Shown: piece after piece, positions 23,145 through 36,546 of the stretch
Position numbering within the stretch: the stretch's first letter is position 1
Layout: each line of letters begins with the position of its first letter
NCBI GenBank assembly: GCA_029204225.1
Contig: CM055100.1
Span: 28,658,649 to 28,722,648, forward strand
DNA length: 64,000 nt
Reading direction: 5' to 3'
From: Diphasiastrum complanatum
Taxonomy: Eukaryota; Streptophyta; Lycopodiopsida; Lycopodiales; Lycopodiaceae
Program-made: the position numbers and the translations under genes
The notes under the pieces: generated by a model
What the model was told of the DNA's origin: nothing
Databases searched by the model: none
What the model saw: only the letters and a program-made list of their open reading frames with translations

Positions 23145-23222
23145 GGAATAAAAAGAGTGAACAAACGGGATGAGCTGAGCGAGAGGACCGTGAGCTGCAC
23201 GAAGTTCTTAGAAAATGGCCCC

Positions 23223-23870
23223 TCAGGAAATAGAATTGAAAGCATTTTTAACATCCACTTGAAGGACAACCCAATCTGGATGAAGATCCAAGGTAGCACG
23301 CAAAGCATGTATGACTGTCTTGCAACAACCAGGAGTAGCACAACCAAACTGATGAGGAAATAGGTGGTCATGAAAACTGTCATGAAGCTGAAAACCAAGA
23401 TCTCTAGAAACAAATCTGTATAAAACCTCTCCAACAGCAATGGGACGCACTCCACTGCCAGGCTTATCCAAGGCTATCAAACGAGTAGCACCAAGAATAC
23501 GAGCAATAGAAAGAGGAATACAACCACATGCTATGGAAGAGCAAACTTGAAAGAGCAAACCAAACCCGCTAGCGGAGTCATCAGGAGAAAAACAGTCAAG
23601 AAGATGCTCGAAAACCATACCAGAAGGACCCCCAGTTGACAGATGAGGGCTGCGTAGAAAAGCATTAAGAAAATGAGATTCTGAGAGCTGCAAATCAGAA
23701 TCAGGTTCAAAGTCCTCAACAAATGAGGGAAGGGAGTCATTTGCCGGTGGATGAAGAAGCTCCAAAGCCTGAAGGGTGGCAGCTGAAGGAGTAGCTGGAC
23801 TTGTAGGAGATAGAGCATGAGCTACACGAGAATGCTCACCCACTTGCCCAAGTAAAACACAGCGATGCAA
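23223..23870 (-). pseudogene. LINE reverse transcriptase, N-terminal part
   Basis: Contains the RT fingers/palm start: LIALDKPGSGVRPIAVGEVL, PHQFGCATPGCCKTVIHALR and motif A VDVKNAFNSI, where the Asp is a metal ligand. A TGA right after motif A (23223-23225) ends the frame; motifs B and C continue in the next feature in another phase. Confidence 0.8.
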
Positions 23871-25631
23871 CCGACGATGAAAAGGGGGTATAGAAATACC
23901 ATCTGAAGTCGAATCCCACTGAGCAGCAAGCGCATGACAGCGAAGGAAATGCTCTTCTTGCAGATTTTCTCAATCTCCTGACATAAAGCGACGAATCCTG
24001 TTGCGAGTTTTCCTATGACCAGCATCACCACCCCAAGGAGACAGAGGCAAACACCAGAGAGAAAAAAGCAAAAAGACATGCCAAGCTACAATATCAGAAG
24101 GGTTGGAAGCCAGATGAGACAAAGGTAAGGACAAAGCTCTCTGGACGTCTAAGCGCAAGGCAAAGAGAATGTGTGCATAAAGATGAGGACGAGGAAAACC
24201 CAAGTGAAAAGCGGTCAAAATATCAAGGGAGCGAATCCAGGTCCAAGCCGAGTCAGGTGGCGAAGTGGGAGCAGGATGAGGTGCAAAGTTGACATTGGTT
24301 AATGCGAGCTATTGACGAAAAGCAGAGCAAGCGTTATGATGGCGAGAAAGACCGGCACCTTGCACATAAAGATGACCACAACCTGCACATGGAACACGGG
24401 GATGAGAAGAGGAAGAAGGAGAAAGTTGAGAAACTAAAAGAGAGGAAGAAAGCTGGTCGTGAAGATGGGGCGGACAGTATGGCACCACCTGGCCAGAGGA
24501 AACAAGCAAGGAATCCGCAACATGACGGTGGGCTTCATGACACATGCATGAAGGGGAAGCATAGAAGGATGCTCTGAAGGGAAAGCATGTCTTTTTTCTC
24601 CACGTTGAGCAAGAGGATTGAAAACCGGGAGTTGCAAAGGATGAGAAGATTCTTGAGGAACCATATTGACAGGTAAAGATCTAGCCACTGCCTCCGAAGA
24701 TTCTAAAAATTAGTATGAAGCCTCCTTGTTGGCCAACAAGACCCTACTACGAATTCTGCAGGCTTTGCTTTTCAGTAGAATGAGTTTTCAAAGACTTACG
24801 CTAGTGACTGCCTGCCCTACAATCTGTCATGACCTATTTTTAGCTCTAACTGCTCGCTTGCTTATCCAAATTTGAAGAAATCGAGCTGTGATAGGTCGCC
24901 CTATTATCAGAAATCAGCTCCTTGATCACCACTATTGCCGCAAAGCCTTCAACTCTTTCTACTCATGACGAAATTTCCCCACAGATGTGCTGTTGATGTT
25001 GGAGAAATCACCTTCAACAAAAGCTCCTCTTACTGACTAACACGTCAAATTGGAATAAACAATGACATGCCACAGCCTGTGTGAGGACTGTTTTCTTGTG
25101 TTTTTACTTACTGGACCTGCCTGCGATGTGCCACATAGGTTTCATCACTGTCCACCATCAAAAATCAGAGTATCCATCGCTACCCACAGGCTCATATCTG
25201 CTGTCAGTGGCTCTGTTCTAGTTGATTGAAAGACAAGTAAAGTTCCGAGACTCCAAGTCTGACACCCGACTCCCAAGGTAACATGTAGTCTATTTTAAAA
25301 AACTCGAGACTCAAGGGAAGTATAAACTAGAGATGTGGGAGTACATAGATCAACTCTCGTATCTAATTAACTAGGACAAGGATGATGACGACAGATTATC
25401 CACATTGGACACATTTATTTGGCAGCAGGAGGTCCCACTGCATCGGCAAGCTGCAAGCAGAATTTGCTTCCCCTATCTTCCACGGAAGCAAAATATATGG
25501 TCGCATGTAAGTCTTCGAAAGAGTACATCTAGATTAGTAGTTTAATTGAGGAAATTGAAACACATGTGAACAGTTTTTGTTCTGTACAATGACAACCAAG
25601 TCCCTTTGATGCATGAAGTAACTAGAGAACC

Positions 25632-25751
<120 letters not shown>

Positions 25752-25975
25752 CTCCTCTTAGAATAGAAGATTTTGTATAAAAAGGGTGAAATATTTTGAC
25801 ATTTTTATGCTAAGAATAGTCTTCAAACATACATGTCCTATGAAAGTTGGAAATAAGTTAGGCCCTTTAATGTAAATGGTGCACATGCATGTCAAATCCA
25901 AGATGCTTCTCATCAACATACTACTAAAGATGATCATGCTGAATAGTAAAAGAGGCCAAGTCCATCTGTGCAATG

Positions 25976-26115
25976 TGCATTAGCTATCATATGATTTATC
26001 CGTTGTCATTAACATAGATCTAGGTGCTCGAGGTGGACTCCACTGTGCACTAGCTATCATATGATTTATCCCTTGTCATTAACATAGATCTAGGTGTTAG
26101 AGGTGGACTCCACGC
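25976..26115. repeat. 70-bp near-identical tandem duplication
   Basis: Copies start at 25976 and 26046, with only a few mismatches between them. Confidence 0.9.
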
Positions 26116-29100
26116 CATGGATCTTTATCCACCAATTGCTCTTGTGAATTTTAGAATGAGTAATCCCTATACAATTCCTACAGGCCTTGTAGTTTGATGG
26201 TCAAGGTTGCCTATCTTAGATACACATGGTGCCTATACTGTGGCACTTTAGTCATATATTTGCCTTTTAAATTTGATAACACATATTAATGCGTGTTAAA
26301 AATTATAATAATAGCTTGAGATTGGTGAGTGAGGCATTTCAACCTTTCATGATGGATTGTGGTCCTTCTAGATGCTAAAACTCAAAGCTTGGAAGTCACT
26401 GGTTGAGGTTTGAAGGTTTCAAAATTTAAGAACAAACTACTACCTAGCCAAGTCTAAGACTTACATAGAGGCAAGAAACACAATGGCCTATCACAACGAT
26501 AGTTTTAAAAAAAATATAGCTTTATGTTATGACAATCTAAATCTTGCAAAGGTTGTATTTCACAAGCAAAAAGGCATTTCATCGTCAATACAATGATGAC
26601 ATCGTCAAATTGCAACATTGGTTTCCCACCAACTTGTTCCTCAAATTTCATATTTTGCTCAATCTATTCATTTTTTTCTTGTGATACCAAATAGTCAAAT
26701 GCTTGCAATTTTTTGCTTGTTGGCAGTGTCCTGCGTAGGTCCCCATGGTCATGGAACTTTCAAAATGGTGCATCAAATTTTAGGCTTAATTTTGGGAATC
26801 CAAAATTATGCAAAAGGTCCACATTAGAGTTTACGGTTCAAGGGGACCTACTCTCGCCCCTATATATGTTATCCTACCTCATTTTTATCTTCTTTATACT
26901 CTTGAGCCGTAAGAATTGGCGAGGATAGACCATGTGACTACCACCACATATTGCTTATGCATGATAGCAAGAAGCCTATGCCAAAGGTGGTCTTTCTAGA
27001 TAAACAATTCAGATAGTGCTCTTGCCTACCTATCCAAAGTGGAATTACAACTTAACGTTCCCACATGTGAACTGGAAGTAGCAAGTTTGAGCCCATTTCA
27101 AACTAATTTTCTACCTCATTTGCATCATTTGTCTACTTGCATAATCCGATTTTCAAAGAAAGGATAGAGCAAATTATCTGAAATTCATCCAAAGTGACTT
27201 TTTGAGAGCCCAATATAGCCATTATGTTAGAACTCCTACCTAATTCCATCTTTAATGAGGACTTGTCAAGTATGTAGATGTACATTTTATCACATTTCGT
27301 AGAACTACAAGGCATTAATGGCGACATAAAATATTGACTCGACAATTCTAGCAATAGTAAGACATCGACTCAACATCTTTGCAACTAAGTGTCTAGCAAC
27401 CCATTCAGTGGAAATATTGACTACCACTAGTACCACCTGTTTTGGAGCATTTCCTCTTATGAGCACTAATTCAAACTCATTTAACGGATCTTTGATAGTG
27501 TTCAAACTACCGACTGTTATTTGATAGTAGTTAACCGACATTCGACAGTAAACAACAGTCGACAATCAACAATAGTGGACAATCAACTAACATTCAACAA
27601 TTAATCAGATGACACTTTTGTCAGTCGATCAATGTTCAAACCTTCAATAAATTTGGAGCATTGACATTATGAGATTTTGTGACTTTAAGAAAATTAGGTC
27701 TTTTTACAAATATGAATGGGAAAATTTCACAGAAAATAGACTACATAAATACAAAGGATAATTACACAACTAGAGATTCGATGCACTAGTGGTGTAACTC
27801 ACATGGTTAGCTATGTCATGTTGCCTATACATGGTACAATAAGTCTGGGAAAGTACTTGGCACATCAATTGCCATCGTTAGTATCAAGTACCTGACTTGG
27901 CAATTCTCTAATGTTTATGTACTTGTCAAACAAATAGTTCTATTCATACAAATATAGAATCAAAGCAAAGTCTAATGAATGAATGCATGAAAAAAATGAT
28001 GAATGTCAATGACTTGATAATCGGCAATATCAATTTATCCAACATAGCAAATTTAATAGTGGATGTCTATGCAATTATTGGGCAACTCAATATTATAATA
28101 TCGGTTTTCATATATCACTAATCTCCGATACCATCAATTTTCTCTCCAAGAAAGTTCTTTGCTTTTAGATCTGGTCATCAAAAAATCAAAATGATTATCT
28201 GACCATCCTATATCCAACATAGGATCCGATCTTCAAGAAGATCTTTAACCGCATTATCCAAAAATCTAGAGATCTTAAAACTCCAACTGGATTTCCTGTA
28301 CTAGATATGCACATATCTATTCCACCAAGTACTGGAGTACCCCCTATTTGTTCCTAATGGATCACAATAATCCATTTACAAAATTGTGATTTAACAAGAA
28401 CCTACACATGGTTTTACAGTCACATAAAGCAACCCATTTGGCTGGTACTATCATTCCTGAATTCCTACCATCTGAGAGTTCCAACTCTTAGGAATAAGGC
28501 TCTTTATAGTACAAATGTGAACCAAGTGTCCATTCTTGTTTCGTGTCACTATTTCCATTTACAAATAGGGTCAACTCATGGCCTAATGAATTCAATAAAG
28601 CGGTGCTATGGAATTGTCTTACATGGATTATTAACCAATCCAAACTACATAACACAATCACATTTACCTACTTGGGTGTCTCATTTTCTTCCTCCCTTAG
28701 ATTTTTCGGTCACCCAAAAAACTTCATCAGCGAAGGCATCGAAAATTCCTTTGACACTAGTAAATGCTAGGTTGCTACCCTTTTGACTACACTAGCTTAA
28801 ATATTACTTCGTTAAAGTTGCCAGAAACTAATGAAAAGTCAATACAATTTAGATCCGGGTACTCTTTTACAATATTCAATACACTTATTTTTTTTATCGA
28901 ATATAGAGCAACCTCCAAATATTATGACCTTATTCCATTTATTCACTTAACCAAGTATCTCAAAAGCTTTAAATTTCCCAATTCTAATGATCAATATCAT
29001 TGAGGACAAGCCTATCGGTGCTCCTCCGAGTCAAAAAGGAAGAACCAAAACTCAATTAACTGGGAATGATTCTACTCCAGAGTTTAGCACAGTACCAGGA

Positions 29101-29313
29101 AATCAAATTTCCACTTACAAGACACTTTCCTGGAGAAAAAATTACCATGAAGAATAGTGTTTTATTGCCAATCCTAAATCCATGAATCAATCACATAGGC
29201 ATTGCAGTTAGGATAATAAAATTATTCTCCAAAAATTCTCTTGTTTAATTCCAGGAGAATAGGTAACTCCATTCTCAACTGTCAATTTAGGTAGATTCAC
29301 AAAAATCCCCTTC

Positions 29314-29453
<140 letters not shown>

Positions 29454-31089
29454 TAATCACTAACACAATGAAAGCAAATAGTGAAACTATTAGTGAGCAA
29501 AAACAAGTGAGGAAATGTGTTCAAACACGCTCAATTTATAGCTTTTTTAGAATTCAAGTTCACATGGATGTGCACGACATTTTTTTTCCACGCGTGGCAA
29601 AAAAATGGAATTTTTTTTGGTACGGTCCTGCCCATCACGGCCTGCAAGGGGTCAAAATGCAATTTTTTTGTGCCCCCGACCTGCAAGGTGTCGAAATGTA
29701 ATTGGAAATAAAAAATGCAAATGATATTGTGTCCAAAAAAAAGATTATTATTTTAATTGATTAAAAAAGGGTGAGAGTTGATTTACAAAATAAAATAAAA
29801 TAAATGTCTTGTCTCACTCTTTTAAGGACAAGTAAAACTGAGACAAGATGTTTGACTTTTTTTATTTTAAAGGACAACTATTCAAATGATAAGACAATGA
29901 ATTAAAATAATTTAAAATAAAATCTTAGAAATGATAAAAGATTAAAGAATAGTTTGACATGTTTCAAGTTTTCTAATTTTTTTGAGGCTAGTGGTATGTA
30001 AGGGATCTGTTGGAAATTGCAAACATGTGCCACCTATGGCATGTAGGATGGCAATTTCGGCCCATGGCTTTTAATCCGTCTTGAAATACATACAAAGAAG
30101 TACAACATATGTGTGCAAGCCGGTGGGTGCAAACCCATTGAGACACAAGGAGACTAACGGGATCAAGGGTAGACCGCCATGTAACCAAATGTTCATAGCA
30201 TCGTTGCTTTTTGGTCCTCCAATGTTGACTCCTACAATCACTATGAAACAAAATTTACCAAGTGTTGGATTGTTCACCCACTAATAGGGAATGTGGGCTA
30301 GGTTTAGACCTTAGAAACCCATTCTGACCTTAAATATCTTGTTGTGTCTGTTTATCTAGTCAGAATCAAGTTATTTTGAATTTGTCATTCATCAATATCT
30401 ATCCCCTCACAAAAGTACTCATTGAAAGCAAGGCCATCATGCAAATATTAAATAGGCTTTCTGCAGCTTTTAGCAAAAGCAAAGTGTCTAAAAAATCTGT
30501 TTGCTCTCTAATGCCACCATCTAGGTGATGTTGTAGCCTGCGCTGAGAGATTCTATTTGCAAAAAACTTCTCCATTCCAGGTCTCACTTGCTCTCTTGAG
30601 TTCTTTTTTGTGCATTGCAGATCAAGCCCAAGTAGAAGTCTCCAAGGTGAGTTTTCCTACTCTATTCCGTAGTTGCTCCAGCATAATACGGATATGCAGT
30701 AGCCTCCGGTCCATACGAGTAAGCCTACCAAAATATTTGGTCAAACCAATCATTCCAAGCGAGAAATTAGATGGCCATCAAGGAATTTGCTAGTCACCTG
30801 CAAAGGAATTGAACATAACAACAAGAATCAGTCCGAGCACATAATAGAGAAAATGTTTTAAATAAACAAATTGCCAAACGCCCATAGCCATAAGACTACT
30901 TGATGAAAAAACAATGTTGAAATATTTGTAATCCTTACAATTCAAGGTCCACTTTGGACAATGAATTTTTCACAAAACAAGTCTCATGCATGTGTGCAGA
31001 GACAAAAGATAAGCCTACAAGTCTTATGTAGGTGTGCAGATGCCGAGCTGACCAACTGTATGGGGTATTAAGAGCATTCAATCACTTAC

Positions 31090-31258
31090 AGAAAATATGA
31101 AAGATAGAGTTCCTCAAGTTTCACACCAATGTGCACAAGAAGCTCACTCGAGACATCATTAGTGATACCACCAGCTCCACCAAGAAAAATTTGTGTCAAT
31201 TTCTGCAACTTAATCAATGATGGAAGTAATTTAGCCCATTCATGTGTGTGTAGCCCTC
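31090..31258 (-). pseudogene. Possible leucine-rich exon flanked by a CT microsatellite
   Basis: The minus strand encodes LLPSLIKLQKLTQIFLGGAG and HIGVKLEELYLSYF, resembling an LRR-type segment. It ends at a consensus GTAAGT donor (31089) and begins just after a long CT tract (the complement of 31262-31413), which could act as the polypyrimidine tract of an acceptor. No neighbouring exons could be joined with confidence. The minus frame 32126-31772 (Cys-rich, QMCGCSLCKYGVCCVFAKC) may belong to the same old gene. Confidence 0.3.
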
Positions 31259-31416
<158 letters not shown>

Positions 31417-31449
31417 AACTTTGAAGCCAAAATGTCAGTAACTTTTTAA

Positions 31450-32780
31450 ACTCCTGCTTCTGAAATAAGAGAGCATAGACTGATATCCAAACAAGTCAAC
31501 TGTGGAGTTGATTCGATCATAGTCGACAGGCCTTTATCAGTCAACCTCTATGCTCCTTTCAAAAACATTGTTCAAAGATTTGACATAATCATAATATTCC
31601 CAAACTGGTAGCAGCATATTATTTCAAATTACAATTTTACCTCTAGTTATTTCCATTTTCTAGTGACTAGCTAGGCCAAAGTTGCAAAATGACATTTTGA
31701 AAGTTGGTAACCAAATAGTGTCACAAGACTGAACCCAATAAAAGTTTTGGAGCATTATGCAAGGATTTCTATCAATTCTTGGTCAAAGATAAAAGATCAA
31801 TCGGGAAGTGCAATGGTGGACGGAGCTCCATCCACAAGAAGGCACATGATCTTGTAGTCCAATTTTCGATTACCACAAAGTTTTGCATACAAACTTTCTT
31901 CATCATATCTGAAACATTTTGCAAAGACACAACATACTCCATATTTGCACAAAGAACATCCACACATTTGGCAAAGATGGATGAGGGAGTTCTTGCCATT
32001 TAAATTAGCGTCTATGGCTTCTTGAAAGGACTGCATTCCACTAGAGAAGCTTTCAAGTTTGAGGCGCTTGCCTCCTGATCTCATATATGGAAGACAATAG
32101 ACCACATGCATCGATGGTAAATTCACATTAGTTGGTAGATTTAGGTCTATTTCTAACCATGGACAATCCTAGATCTCAGATTTGAGCTGATCTATAGCTA
32201 TTTTGATGAGGATCTTTTTGTACATTCATTGACGAGATGCAATTTTAACTTTTGAGTACGCATTGTTCTTACAAGACCAAGTTGAAGCATCTATGTTTGA
32301 GTGATTTTGATGATCTATGATAGTTAATTGAATGATAGTGAAGTGATTTGCTATCCTACAAACATTTAAAGTTGCTTTGATTCCTTGATCATAGTAATAC
32401 TAGGAGCAATTGCCACATAGTCAATTTAGATGCACTTAATAGAAAACTCTAGTGCTTGATTGGCCTTGTTAGAAATCTAAACCATTAAGATCCATCATTA
32501 TTAAAAAATAAATGTATTGTGTTGAATGCACAAGTGCTAGGAGGTCACTCAACTCAAGATTCAAGTTGAAGAAATAGTGGATGATGTTGTTTATTTAAAG
32601 AAAGTGAATATCAATCAATTAAGATTTAGAACATATTCTCTTTGTTCATCGTTAGTAGGTCATTAATGTTGATCTATCCAAACCTTCCATGCCATAAGGT
32701 AATGGTCATGAGACACTTGCAACATTTATTCTAAATCTCAAATACTCGCTTTTGTCTTGGCACCATCTGAACAATATTTG
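31450..32780. other. No confident gene
   Basis: Apart from the Cys-rich minus frame at 31772-32126, whose family I cannot name, this stretch is AT-rich without coding signal. Confidence 0.45.
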
Positions 32781-32781
32781 G

Positions 32782-33021
32782 TCAAACCAATTGGCAGAGT
32801 GGTCTATTGGCAGGTGTCGGTTGAGCTAACCAAGTTGTCTTCTCTGCTTGTAGGGTCGTCACCTCCACTCTCAGGCGTGTATTTTTTGTTTCAAGTAAGT
32901 TGTGCTTGGAGCGGGGCTGAACTTTGCGCGACTGGACCTTGAGTTGAGAGTTCATGGTGGATTTGGAGAGGTCCTTGATGTACCTCTGGAGGTTGTCTTC
33001 GTGTTTTTTCAACCTCAACAC
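32782..33021 (-). pseudogene. Short coiled-coil fragment
   Basis: Heptad-like Leu/Glu/Lys/Arg-rich frame (LKKHEDNLQRYIKDLSKS, RLRVEVTTLQAEKTTWLAQP). The style resembles the coiled-coil copies at 1-682 and 52631-52975, but I could not align it to them. Probably a piece of a transposon-borne protein. Confidence 0.35.
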
Positions 33022-33129
33022 CTCCTGAATGAAACTCTAGCAACAAAAGAGTGAATTGATGCAATGAAAAGTGAGTATATGATGTATTGTTTGAGATAGT
33101 TGTAAAATTATTGATCCTCCATCAAAGAT

Positions 33130-33300
33130 ACAAAATGTTACTGTTTGCAAATGGTTCTTTAAAATCAAGCTTAATCAAGATGGTAGTGTGAACAATTATA
33201 AAACAAGACTAGTTGCCAAGGGATATGCTCAATTCAAGGAGATTGACTATGATGAAATACTTGATTTTGTCATAGTTTGTGGTGGTGATTTCATTTTCTC
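33130..33300 (+). pseudogene. Isolated Copia reverse-transcriptase fragment
   Basis: Reads [20 protein letters not shown] then [10 protein letters not shown] and [10 protein letters not shown], the well-known start of the copia RT (RVT_2) domain. It is truncated on both sides and unrelated in position to the other Copia copies. Confidence 0.75.
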
Positions 33301-33534
33301 ACATGCTTTTAGTGATTTACTGCCTTTGCAACATTTGTTAAAAAATGAGATTTTTCTTGGAGAAGCCGTACATCTATCTTCACCGACATTATCTCCAAAA
33401 AAATGGGATTGAAGTCAAACTATGTCTATTCTTTTCACTTACTTGACCATAAATGAGATTCTATATTGGCTAAATAACAATCATTTGAAAGCATTGCAGG
33501 AATCAATTTCATTCAGAATTGCAATAATCAATTT

Positions 33535-34348
33535 TTATTCAGAATTACAAGAATCAATTTCATCAGCGATAGCATCTTGCAATTCATCTCCTCTTAGATG
33601 ATTTTCATCATCACTCTCACTTTCAAAAATTATTTCATCATCCTGACTATTAGAATTTCTATTCTCAACATCTGTGGAAGTGGGTGCTTCAAGTATGGTT
33701 TGACAATTTACTACATCTCTAGGTAGCTCAATCTCATAGTTAAAATGAAGGTTTTCGATTTCATTCTCAATATTTGCACCCTCAAATACTCGTCGTGAAC
33801 GTGGTTCAACTTGAGCTACAAACCACCATATCTTGTTTAGTCGATCTAGTTGAGAAAACACCTGCAAGAATCACTATTTTAGAACATATCGAAAACTCAA
33901 ATACTAAAGTCACTTGCAATAAAATGAAAAACATGATAGCATAGCATGTGCACCTGCTCACAGTGACGAGGCAACACCAATGTGTGAAAGGACTCCATGC
34001 TCAATGTTTTTGATGAATCAATCGTAAAAAGTCCACTTGGATCCGATTTTACGATTGCATTTGGCCCTCTACAAACTACCTTGAACCATTTCACATCAAT
34101 AAAAAATAGTGTCCACTTTCACCAGATGACACATCATAAATATTTTGTATAGTTCCTACGCATTCTATGTCTCCTGAGACGGGATTCCGATCTCGTGCAC
34201 TGCTTTGACTTTCTTGTTGGAAAGCTCCTATCACACCACAATCGTGTGTGAGTCTCTTGTTATCAATCCTTTCAACATGAAAGTGAAAACCAAAAGCCCG
34301 TATAGCATTATACATTTTGCGCTGCCACATGACAGACATGAATCTCAT
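33535..34348 (-). pseudogene. DUF4216 portion of CACTA transposase
   Basis: Three successive frames: 34348-34091 (CVGTIQNIYDVSSGESGHYF), 34094-33897 (MKWFKVVCRGPN, SMESFHTLVLPRHCEQVHML) and 33867-33535 (LNKIWWFVAQVEPRSRRVFE, then an acidic tail). Together they follow the DUF4216 order GxIxxI...WF...E...VFY..D....W.VV...PR. Confidence 0.65.
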
Positions 34349-34386
34349 AAATAATCAATGTGAATGAACATAGTGTTTCAAAATGA

Positions 34387-34956
34387 TTAAACAAATATTG
34401 TTATAAACAAGAATGTTCTAATAATAAAGTATCTAAAGAATAATACCTTCCATTCGCATCCTCTTGCAAAGTCCCATTCTGCGTTTGATATTTTTTGTCC
34501 CTCTTTTGTTGCCTTTTGTAGTGTGTCATGCATCCACTCTATAGTGCATTGCTTGGGCAATGGCTCAAGATCATGTGAACTTGTGGCCATGTGTCTACCT
34601 CTATTCTGTCGTTGGCACTTTCTAGACAAGGTCCTCTCTTTTTTCTCTTCTTCATATAGGTCTAACCATTTATCCATAAATCCACAATTATAAAGCATGA
34701 ATGTAGAAATTTTTTCTCGTTGGAAGCGTGCCAACCTATGGACCTTTCCCATCCCTTGAGGTTTTTCACTAGTTACCTCTTCGGCTTCCTCATCACGCCA
34801 CAATAGTGGAGCAGATGGATGTAGTTGGTGCAAAATTTCAGTAACATAAAAGAGAGATTCATGTACTAACCATCCCTCTGACATGCTACCTTCAGGCCTT
34901 GCCTTTTGACGCACAAAATCTTTTAAGACTTTCATGTATCTTTCCATAAAGAACAT
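34387..34956 (-). pseudogene. DUF4218 C-terminal part of CACTA transposase
   Basis: FFMERYMKVLKDFVRQKARP and EGSMSEGWLVHESLFYVTEI match the conserved DUF4218 pattern (ERYL..LK.YVRN.ARPEGSI.E.Y). A 66-base gap separates it from the fusion frame upstream, possibly a small intron. The rest is Arg/Glu-rich linker. Confidence 0.7.
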
Positions 34957-35022
34957 CCATCTAAAAATTCACAAATGGTTAAAAATAAGTATTTTATTTA
35001 ATGAGTTCATGTATCAATTGAT

Positions 35023-35450
35023 TTAGTTTAAATACACATGCAAAAAAAAATTTACGCACTTATACCTAGTGTGCACTGGACCAACAATAGAAACTTCTTC
35101 AACCAAGTGCACCAATAAATGCACTTGTGAGTCCATGATGGAAGCCGAAAAATATCTCTCAAACATGTACACAATCTCCACAATATCCTCATGTCTCTTG
35201 CGAAGATGCTCGTCACCAAAGGGGTTCACATCATCTGTTGCAGGACCAAATCTCACATTTCTTGACTCACTGGCAAAGCTTGGATACTCTTTGTTGATGT
35301 GTTTCCATGCAAGTGAATCTGAAGGTACCCTCATCATTCCATCCGTAGAGGTACGGTGTCCATGCCAATCCATAAGTTGTGCAAGAGATTTACAATGAAA
35401 TAAACGTTGCAATCGTGGAATTATTGGAAGATGTTTTTTGGAGTGAAGAT
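35023..35450 (-). pseudogene. TNP2-DUF4218 fusion frame
   Basis: One open frame holds the N-terminal TNP2 signature (RLFHCKSLAQLMDWHGHRTS, PSDSLAWKHINKEYPSF, VNPFG) and, 27 residues later, the DUF4218 start (DSQVHLLVHLVEEVSIVGPV). In normal CACTA transposases several hundred residues including catalytic acids lie between these. The in-frame junction points to a deletion rather than random decay. Confidence 0.7.
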
Positions 35451-36488
35451 CCGTTCAATTTTGACTCTTTTCCGTTTTGCAGGAGGGTGCCACACATCAA
35501 AGGAGATAATAGGATTTTGGGCGCCCATACGTCAGTTGGTTGTTTGCTGATTTTTCAGGTTGCAGGAAGGCGCCATTAATTATCTTCTTCAGGGCTGCTT
35601 TTAGGTCGCCCACATCCGTGTAGGTTTATCCTACTTCCGTTGGTCCGATGCTGCACTATTTTTCAGATTTGCTCCTTTGCAAGAGAGCGCCCATCTACAA
35701 GCAATTTTTATCTTTTGATTTGGCTGAAAATTTGGCTGAAAATCAGCACCCTTACTGATTTTACAAAGTGAAGATCCGCATCCTTTTGCTTGTTTCCAGG
35801 TGTCATCTCTTGTCTCAGGCATGACATTCCCTTTTGGTAGAATTTTGTTTTTCAATAGTCTGTACATGACAAAAGAAGTCATTGTAAAAAAATTATCACT
35901 AGATGTCCAGATTGTAAATTTTGTTTCAAAGCAAAAATGACAAGTAGATGAAATTTTTTTTACTCAAATAATGATGTGAGGCTTTGGTCACTCAGTCTAT
36001 ATTTGGCTTGAAGATTTAATAGAAGTAGAGAAGTCGCCAAACGAGATGTCTTTGTTCCAAGATACAATGCGATCTTTGATTCTTCTCATAATTTCTTTTC
36101 TTCTTTAGACAAAAGTGCCTCCTCATCTTGTTCATTATGTCTAGCTGCACTATTGTTCTTGTACATATCATCCAACATGTCTCCCATGACTTCAAATTCA
36201 TCATTCATTGGAAGTTCATTTTCATCGTTGGAACTTGTTTGCGAAGAAGTAGATCTAGATGAGCTAGATTCAGATGCATTAGTCTCTTAATTAATGCGCT
36301 CATCAAGTTCCATCATCTCTTTTAAGCCTTGACGTAGATGACGAGGTAATTGCTTTATATGAGGACCGTTGTATTACATTTGTCGACCATTACGAGGATT
36401 ATTGTCTCCAACGCTATATGAGGATGAAGAATCCTATATACCAAAAAAACAAGAAGTAGGTTGAAACAATGCTTGATAAACATTTCTC

Positions 36489-36508
36489 TCACCTACAGGC
36501 AGGGGACA
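36489..36508 (+). repeat. Left shard of Gypsy LTR A (before the inserted TIR element)
   Basis: These 20 bases (TCACCTACAGGCAGGGGACA) are identical to 50241-50260, which begin LTR B. The matching LTR continues at 42370 on the far side of the TIR element, so the LTR was split by that insertion. Confidence 0.75.
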
Positions 36509-36509
36509 C

Positions 36510-36546
36510 CATTAGAGCCCTTTTTGGACTCAAAAAGGGCCTCTTC
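36510..36546 (+). repeat. Left terminal inverted repeat with internal hairpin
   Basis: Begins CATTAGAG. It contains a perfect 10-bp stem (36517-36526 with 36531-36540) and a 4-base loop GACT, then CTCTTC. Beyond it the inverted similarity continues weakly (CTAATCATAATT... region). Confidence 0.9.

Larger units (their letters stand above)
21950..24690 (-). mobile_element. LINE-like non-LTR retrotransposon, several frame breaks
   Basis: On the minus strand, reading from 24690: an N-terminal segment with a zinc-finger-like motif (CAGCGHLYVQGAGLSRHHNAC, about 24330-24420), then helical linker frames (24218-23822), the reverse transcriptase and a long C-terminal thumb/tail. No endonuclease domain was recognised. 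The open frames switch phase near 24540, 24000, 23220 and 22870. No obvious poly-A tail or target duplication was found. A Cys/His finger placed ahead of RT fits a nucleic-acid-binding ORF. Confidence 0.75.
33535..36260 (-). mobile_element. CACTA (En/Spm) transposon remnant, transposase core deleted
   Basis: Read on the minus strand from 36260: an acidic N-terminal segment and a TNP2 leader (KIALYLGTKTSRLATSLLLL, about 36000-36080), a further TNP2 piece (LLKNKILPKGNVMPETRDDT, about 35810-35870), the TNP2 motif PSDSLAWKHINKEYPSFASE with VRFGPATDDVNPFG, then DUF4218 and DUF4216. The central TNP2 catalytic part expected between NPFG and DUF4218 is missing. I did not find CACTA termini, so boundaries are those of the coding remains. 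Non-autonomous. Confidence 0.75.

Noticed and set aside
24302-24577. Lys/Glu-rich plus frame
   Set aside because: Antisense of the zinc-finger part of the LINE on the minus strand.
36500-36515. TTA/TAA target duplication suggesting a PIF/Harbinger element
   Set aside because: The TTA and TAA at the two ends are part of the inverted repeats (reverse complements), not a direct duplication, and the empty site does not support a 3-bp duplication.
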